Of a stretch of DNA of 8,948 nt, positions 5,646 to 8,948 are shown in pieces (positions within the stretch are counted from its first letter, which is position 1; every line of letters starts with the position of its first letter). The stretch covers positions 1 through 8,948 of the forward strand of contig JASFLX010000113.1 of NCBI GenBank assembly GCA_050117895.1, read 5' to 3'. Both the position numbers and the translations under genes were made by a program. Source of the stretch: S5133MH16 sp050117895. GTDB lineage: Bacteria > Desulfobacterota > Desulfobacteria > Desulfobacterales > UBA11574. The notes beneath the pieces were generated by a model. That model worked only from the letters and a program-made list of their open reading frames with translations. It did no database searches and was not told the DNA's origin.

Positions 5646-6128
5646 ATGACGGATAAAGTTTTTATTTACAAAGATAATAAGGCGATAATTATTTGCCCGA
5701 AATGCGAAAAATCAAAGGTTATAGACGTATCCGAAAAATTCGGTTCTAAATACCGGGTCCGGTTGGAGCACGAATGCAGCTGCGGATATGTGTATGCTGG
5801 TCTTTTGGAAAGGAGAAAAAGACATAGAAAAATAGTTGATCTTTCGGGCACTTATATTTGTTTTAATTCCGGAGAGCAAGAAGCTAAGGGATCAATGACT
5901 ATACAAGATATCACTCGCGCCGGATTAAGTTTTAAGCTTGACGAGAGTGCAAATCAAAAATTTAATAAAGGTGACAAACTGTTATTGGAGTTTCACCTGG
6001 ACGACAAATCGAAATCTTTAATCAAAAAAGAGGCGGTTATATGCAATATTCGCGGTCCTTATATCGGTGTTAAATTCTCTTTCGTTGATCTTTATGACCG
6101 GGCTCTTGGAATGTATATGTTTAGCTGA
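5646..6128 (+). CDS. Zinc-ribbon/PilZ domain protein
   Basis: The 160-residue protein has an N-terminal metal-binding module, CPKC (18-21) and CSC (44-46), which reads as a small zinc ribbon with one CxC knuckle. A PilZ domain follows at about residues 55-155. The cyclic-di-GMP signature is visible as R57xxxR61 within ERRKRHRKIVDLSG, then DITRAG at 88-93, where Thr90 replaces the usual Ser of DxSxxG. Known PilZ domains with both motifs bind c-di-GMP dimers, so binding is likely but the Thr change makes it worth testing. There is no membrane segment. The ribosome binding site is weak (AAGG at 5633-5636). The next gene starts 65 bases downstream on the same strand, and the two are probably one unit controlling motility, adhesion or secretion; the output is unknown. 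Confidence 0.85.
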   Translation: MTDKVFIYKDNKAIIICPKCEKSKVIDVSEKFGSKYRVRLEHECSCGYVYAGLLERRKRHRKIVDLSGTYICFNSGEQEAKGSMTIQDITRAGLSFKLDESANQKFNKGDKLLLEFHLDDKSKSLIKKEAVICNIRGPYIGVKFSFVDLYDRALGMYMFS

Positions 6129-6193
6129 CCCCTGATCCTAATAACCCCCATAGCAGGAGACCGTTTAAAAAAAATTAATAGTTGAGGGTAAAT

Positions 6194-7102
6194 ATGGATG
6201 TTAAAGAACGGCTAAAGAACTTGTTAGAAACGGCAAAGCTTTATCGAACCCAGGGATTATTATTTGAAGCCAAGAGGAAATACGAAGATGCATTAGCCTT
6301 AATTCAGGAATCCGGGTTGATAAAAGATGCACAAAATCTGATAGATATTATTTCAAAAAAAATTAGTGGCGTAAAAAAAGATATTGAAAAAATAGAAAAG
6401 CAACCCACCTTGCCTGAAGTATCGGAAAAAGTTCAGGATGTTATTAAGAAACTGTTCTCTGATACAACCGGAAAAGACGAAGACTCGGTAGCTCTGGAAG
6501 GCGCCATAACACTGGCCAAATTCGGTCAGTTCGACAGGGCGTTAAAAGATTTAAACGAATTATTGAAAAACGATTCTGTCCGAATGAATGCGGCTAAAAA
6601 TATTTTGCGATGTCATATGGCACGAACTTCCATAGAAGATGCTGTTGCTCAATTTCAGAAATGGCAGTCAACGGATATTTTTACCCAGAATCAATTGGTA
6701 ACCATACGCTTGTTTCTTGAAGTTTTTCGTTTCGACAACTTTAAAGACAATATTTCCCTGCAATTAAAGAATCCCGAACATGTAGAAGAGCTTGAGATAA
6801 CAGATGGCGAGATTCCCGATATCTGTTCCATGATAATCACTTTGGACAAGGGGCACCTAAAAGGAGTGACATTTATTCTTGATGTCCGTTTTCAAATAGG
6901 AAACGTCATCACTTTATTCATTGAAGAGCACAAAGAAGAATTACTGGAAAGTTTTGAAGTCGGCAAGTCAATTGATAATCTTCAGTTTAATACCACGATT
7001 GCCGTATTTAAAGGTAAAGGTGTGGTTGCTGAAAAGATAAGGATGGATTCCGGATCAAGGGAGGGAGATTACAGAGTCGATATACAGGTTATGAGTCTGT
7101 AA
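6194..7102 (+). CDS. Helical-repeat (TPR-like) protein with beta-rich C-terminal domain
   Basis: ATG at 6194 is preceded by GAGGGT (6184-6189); an in-frame TTG at 6182 would place that site inside the gene and is less likely. The 302-residue protein begins with a helical pair typical of TPR or MIT-like repeats (about 1-40, AKLYRTQGLLFEAKRKYEDA). A linker and a second helical-repeat region follow at about 95-190 (GAITLAKFGQFDRALKDLNELL). The last 100 residues (about 200-302) change to alternating hydrophobic beta strands, including GKSIDNLQFNTTIAVFKGKG and a GDYRVDIQV ending. I do not recognise this C-terminal domain; it may be a degenerate PilZ-like or other beta-barrel module. There is no signal peptide or membrane helix, so it is probably cytosolic. 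It sits directly after the PilZ gene, which suggests it is that protein's interaction partner. Confidence 0.75.
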   Translation: MDVKERLKNLLETAKLYRTQGLLFEAKRKYEDALALIQESGLIKDAQNLIDIISKKISGVKKDIEKIEKQPTLPEVSEKVQDVIKKLFSDTTGKDEDSVALEGAITLAKFGQFDRALKDLNELLKNDSVRMNAAKNILRCHMARTSIEDAVAQFQKWQSTDIFTQNQLVTIRLFLEVFRFDNFKDNISLQLKNPEHVEELEITDGEIPDICSMIITLDKGHLKGVTFILDVRFQIGNVITLFIEEHKEELLESFEVGKSIDNLQFNTTIAVFKGKGVVAEKIRMDSGSREGDYRVDIQVMSL

Positions 7103-7163
7103 TTGTTGATAAAAATGATTTGTTACAAAGGTCTCTTTTTAGGAATTCATCCATATGGTATGC
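7103..7163. other. Convergent intergenic gap
   Basis: This lies between the 3' ends of the TPR-like gene (+) and the selenoprotein gene (-). It contains an eight-base palindrome CCATATGG (7151-7158) but no GC-rich hairpin with a T-run, so no intrinsic terminator can be named for either transcript. Confidence 0.4.
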
Positions 7164-7322
7164 TTAATGTTTCTGTGATGTCTTGTTTTTACCCTTACCT
7201 TTATTGCTTGTCACCTGACAAGAATCTTTCAGTCAGGTGGAAATGCCTAATTTTGGAAGGATATAAGCCTGCAAAAGATACCAGACTCCTACAATTATTA
7301 CCAAACCGATAATTTCTTTCAT
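7164..7322 (-). CDS. Candidate small membrane selenoprotein (52 aa, UGA at codon 30)
   Basis: ATG at 7322 follows a strong AAGGGAG site (7337-7331) eight bases upstream. The first 29 codons encode a short membrane protein: MKEIIGLVIIVGVWYLL is one hydrophobic helix, then QAYILPKLGIST. Codon 30 is TGA (7235-7233). The same frame then stays open for 22 more codons, LKDSC followed by a Lys-rich tail, to TAA at 7166-7164. A perfect hairpin with AGGU loop begins 10 bases after the TGA, matching the bacterial SECIS position. Read through, the protein has selenocysteine 30 and Cys35 (U-x4-C), a plausible redox pair just outside the membrane helix, and a basic end. Selenoproteins are abundant in Desulfobacterota, which supports the reading. 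The alternative is a 29-residue protein ending at TGA. The gene lies downstream of mobB on the same strand. I cannot name a family with certainty, though small deltaproteobacterial selenoproteins of this type may already be catalogued. Confidence 0.75.
7207..7222 (-). promoter_or_regulatory. Bacterial SECIS element (selenocysteine insertion hairpin)
   Basis: On the minus strand CTTGTC, loop AGGT, GACAAG form a perfect six-base stem with a four-base loop containing GG. It begins 10 bases after the UGA; in E. coli fdhF the minihelix begins 11 bases after, with an AGGUCU loop. Outer bases AUU and AAU can extend the stem past one bulged C. The loop starts 17 bases downstream of UGA and has G in its first two positions, as expected for SelB recognition. 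Confidence 0.75.
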
Positions 7323-7360
7323 TTTTTTATCTCCCTTAGTCGACAGGTAAGCAATTTCTC

Positions 7361-7382
7361 TAAATGCGGACGACCGCATTTA
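7361..7382. other. Perfect 9-base hairpin between micro-ORF and selenoprotein gene
   Basis: TAAATGCGG, loop ACGA, CCGCATTTA. On the minus strand, the direction of the genes around it, the T-run comes before rather than after the hairpin, so it is not a normal intrinsic terminator. It lies about 40 bases upstream of the selenoprotein start and may be a processing site, a transcript stabiliser or an operator. Confidence 0.55.
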
Positions 7383-7395
7383 AAAAAAACAGGGG

Positions 7396-7479
7396 TTACA
7401 AGTGACGGTTTACATAATCACGTGCATGTGATACCGCCTCTGTGATTTCTTTTAAGTGGTTCAGATCTTTTCGGTTCAT
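7396..7479 (-). CDS. 27-codon ORF translationally coupled to mobB
   Basis: The ATG (7479-7477) overlaps the mobB TGA (7478-7476) in an ATGA arrangement, typical of translational coupling by a terminating ribosome. The frame runs 27 codons to TAA at 7398-7396. The product starts MNRKDLNHLKEITEAV and is charged, probably one amphipathic helix, with no Cys and no membrane segment. There is no separate ribosome binding site; the preceding bases are the A/T-rich end of mobB. It could be a genuine microprotein, the stub of a lost gene, or chance. I do not recognise it. Confidence 0.4.
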   Translation of the reverse strand: MNRKDLNHLKEITEAVSHARDYVNRHL

Positions 7480-7958
7480 AAAAATTTTTTTTCTATCAGG
7501 TCCGACAGTGCTTCAATCTCTTCCAAGCCAAATGTGGGCACGTTTACTCTGATATCCGTATCTGTAACGAAGGCGATGAAGGTTTTATCATCATTGCACA
7601 GCGGCTTTTTGTTTTTATGGGAGCGATATACTTCTATTTTGGGTCTGTTTTCCTTTTTGAACCCTTCCGTGATAACGAGATCCACGTCATCAAAATATTT
7701 TTCAATGCTTTCCAGCTGCACGGAACTTTTATCTTTTACCATGACGATTCTTTCCCTGGAAGCAACAATGACCGTATCCGCACCGGCTGTTTTGTGACGC
7801 CAGCTATCCTTTCCTTTTTTATCCATATCAAAATCATGAGAGGCGTGTTTAACCGTCCCCACCCGGTATCCCCGTTTTTTAAGTTCTGGAATTAGCTTTT
7901 CGATCAGTGTGGTTTTCCCGGATTTGGATTTTCCCACAATAGAAATAACAGGCAGCAT
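7476..7958 (-). CDS. mobB: MobB, molybdopterin-guanine dinucleotide biosynthesis adaptor
   Basis: The protein is 160 residues from the ATG at 7958. AAGGG lies about ten bases before it, whereas the alternative GTG at 7967 directly abuts that site. The P-loop GKSKSGKT (9-16) opens the protein. The MobB signature VKHASHDFDMDKKGKDSWRH (37-56), followed by KTAGAD, comes next, with TEGFK at 97-101 and KIEVYR at 107-112. Known MobB binds GTP and assists MobA in making the guanine dinucleotide form of the Mo/W pyranopterin cofactor used by formate dehydrogenases and other DMSO-reductase-family enzymes. Length matches the stand-alone family. It heads a minus-strand group with the 27-codon ORF and the candidate selenoprotein, a suggestive pairing because formate dehydrogenases in this group of bacteria often contain selenocysteine. 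No mobA or fdh gene is in the window. Confidence 0.93.
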   Translation of the reverse strand: MLPVISIVGKSKSGKTTLIEKLIPELKKRGYRVGTVKHASHDFDMDKKGKDSWRHKTAGADTVIVASRERIVMVKDKSSVQLESIEKYFDDVDLVITEGFKKENRPKIEVYRSHKNKKPLCNDDKTFIAFVTDTDIRVNVPTFGLEEIEALSDLIEKKFL

Positions 7959-8014
7959 GGCAAACACCCTTTTTTAATAATCCTTAAGAGGTTACAACGA
8001 GTCGTTTGGTTTGA

Positions 8015-8043
8015 AAATTAAGTTGTAAAAAGTGTAATGTCAA
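8015..8043 (-). promoter_or_regulatory. Candidate mobB promoter
   Basis: The minus strand has a perfect TTGACA (8043-8038), a 17-base spacer and TAATTT (8020-8015), a half-matching -10. An inverted repeat TTACAAC (7992-7998) and GTTGTAA (8022-8028) straddles the -10 and predicted start and might be an operator. Confidence 0.55.
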
Positions 8044-8061
8044 GATAAACACGAAACTTTA

Positions 8062-8076
8062 TTAACAATATGTTAA
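8062..8076. repeat. Palindrome between divergent mobB and aldolase promoters
   Basis: TTAACA, centre ATA, TGTTAA form a 15-base palindrome, upstream of both candidate promoters. Its size and position fit a dimeric regulator site, but six-base arms in AT-rich DNA can arise by chance. Confidence 0.35.
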
Positions 8077-8102
8077 CACGCTGTCATAGCGCACATTCAT
8101 TC

Positions 8103-8131
8103 TTGACTCTCAAGTCTCATTTTTCTAAACT
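8103..8131 (+). promoter_or_regulatory. Candidate promoter of the class II aldolase gene
   Basis: TTGACT (8103-8108), a 17-base spacer and TAAACT (8126-8131) match the sigma-70 consensus at 5/6 and 4/6 positions. The leader would be about 85 bases. A closer extended -10, TGTTATACA (8162-8170), is an alternative. Confidence 0.5.
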
Positions 8132-8222
8132 TTTTTAACGGGCAACAAAATCATGTTGGGTTGTTATACAAGGTTCAGCGGCGGACTAAAAAAAGAAATT
8201 TTTATATTATTAAGGTGATGTA

Positions 8223-8948
8223 ATGAAAAGTTTGTGGAACGATAATGTGGCAAAAACTTTCACCAGTGATCCGTTGCAATTGCGAGTTTATACTTCCCGA
8301 TTATTGGGTCAGGAACCCGGATTAATTTTACATGGCGGAGGAAATACCTCTGTAAAAACCAGGGCAAAGAATTTTTTTGGGGACAGTGAAGAAATTATTT
8401 TTGTTAAAGGAAGTGGTTATGATCTGTCTGAGATTCAGGCGAAAGGGTTTGCGCCTCTCAGATTGGAAGAGCTCAAACGAATGGTTACACTGGAACGGCT
8501 AGCAGATACGGATATGGTCAGGCTTCAAAGGTTGGCAATGACCGATCCTACTGCCCCCAACCCTTCCATTGAAGCTATTTTACACGCTAATATCCCTTTT
8601 AAATATGTTGACCACACCCATGCGGATGCGGTTGTAACGATAACAAATAACAAAAGCGGTGAAGCGCTGATTCGTGAAATCTATAAGGACCGGGTTCTTA
8701 TTGTGCCGTATATCAAGCCGGGATTTAGGTTGGCAAAAAAAATATACGAGATGACTAGAAATGGAGATTGGAATAAATTCCAAGGTATGATCCTTATGCA
8801 TCATGGTGTCTTTACTTTTGCAGATGATGCTCAAACCAGTTATGAAAGGATGATATATCTGGTTTCACTCGCAGAAGATTATCTTCAAAAAAAAGGCGCA
8901 CTGGACAATGTTGCGAAAGCGGATTCCAAAGAGGATTTGCTCACATTA
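8223..8948 (+). CDS. Class II aldolase/adducin-family protein (3' partial)
   Basis: ATG at 8223 follows AAGGTGAT (8212-8219). The frame stays open for 242 codons to the end of the window, so the C-terminus is missing. The opening SLWNDNVAKTFTSDPLQLRV and HGGGNTSVK (37-45) match the class II aldolase module found alone or as the N-terminal part of bifunctional aldolase/short-chain dehydrogenases of the RhaD/YuxG type. Metal-site candidates are HTHAD (His131, His133) and HHG (His193 or His194), with Glu117 in PSIEAILH as the likely catalytic acid. The family cleaves sugar-phosphate-like substrates such as rhamnulose 1-phosphate or fuculose 1-phosphate using a divalent metal. Whether a dehydrogenase domain follows cannot be seen, and the substrate is not determined by this fragment. 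It is divergent from mobB. Confidence 0.9.
   Translation, partial: MKSLWNDNVAKTFTSDPLQLRVYTSRLLGQEPGLILHGGGNTSVKTRAKNFFGDSEEIIFVKGSGYDLSEIQAKGFAPLRLEELKRMVTLERLADTDMVRLQRLAMTDPTAPNPSIEAILHANIPFKYVDHTHADAVVTITNNKSGEALIREIYKDRVLIVPYIKPGFRLAKKIYEMTRNGDWNKFQGMILMHHGVFTFADDAQTSYERMIYLVSLAEDYLQKKGALDNVAKADSKEDLLTL

Noticed and set aside
6126..6128. UGA of the PilZ gene as selenocysteine
   Set aside because: The frame stays open to 6184 but no SECIS-like hairpin follows, no Cys or redox motif is near, and the PilZ domain is complete.
7103..7312. Plus-strand 69-codon frame directly after the TPR-like gene
   Set aside because: It begins with TTG without a ribosome binding site and is antisense to the much better supported selenoprotein gene.

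Overview
The window looks like chromosomal DNA from an anaerobic sulfate-reducing or syntrophic Desulfobacterota (Desulfobacteraceae-like) bacterium. This is inferred from an HdrA-MvhD electron-transfer fusion, a KamA-type radical SAM enzyme, an AcuB-like CBS-ACT protein, MobB, and what appears to be a very small selenoprotein with a textbook bacterial SECIS hairpin. Composition is moderate to AT-rich, and the spacers are clearly AT-rich. I see no tRNA, rRNA, CRISPR array, insertion sequence or integrase.

Layout. Bases 1-1440 (+) carry the 3' part of a heterodisulfide reductase A-like flavoprotein fused to an MvhD domain. Bases 1578-2654 (+) encode a KamA-family aminomutase-like enzyme whose substrate-contact residues differ from lysine 2,3-aminomutase. 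It converges, with a 10-base gap, on a minus-strand group: a 51-residue Cys protein (3887-3732), a 62-residue Cys-rich protein (3608-3420) and a CBS-CBS-ACT protein (3339-2665). A near-consensus sigma-70 promoter (TTGACA, 17 bases, TATATT) lies upstream of the 51-residue gene. Bases 3888-4203 have no gene but hold that promoter, an AT hairpin, one perfect DnaA-box sequence and a second promoter-like site. An orphan KilA-N gene (4653-4204, -) is divergent from an orphan MCE-domain lipoprotein gene (4807-5481, +). Their shared upstream region holds a 9-base inverted repeat in which each arm contains a TTGACA.

Bases 5646-7102 (+) encode a Zn-ribbon/PilZ protein followed by a helical-repeat protein, probably one c-di-GMP-related transcription unit. 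On the minus strand from 7958 down to 7164 lie mobB, a 27-codon ORF overlapping mobB by ATGA, a hairpin, and the candidate selenoprotein. That gene has a strong ribosome binding site, one membrane helix, an in-frame UGA at codon 30, a Cys five residues later, and a 6-bp AGGU-loop hairpin starting 10 bases after the UGA. A divergent promoter region (7968-8222) separates mobB from a class II aldolase gene that runs off the right end (8223-8948, +).

The strongest candidate for something undescribed is the mobB/micro-ORF/selenoprotein cluster: two of its three genes are too short, or interrupted by UGA, to be called by ordinary gene finders. The tandem Cys-rich microproteins come second.
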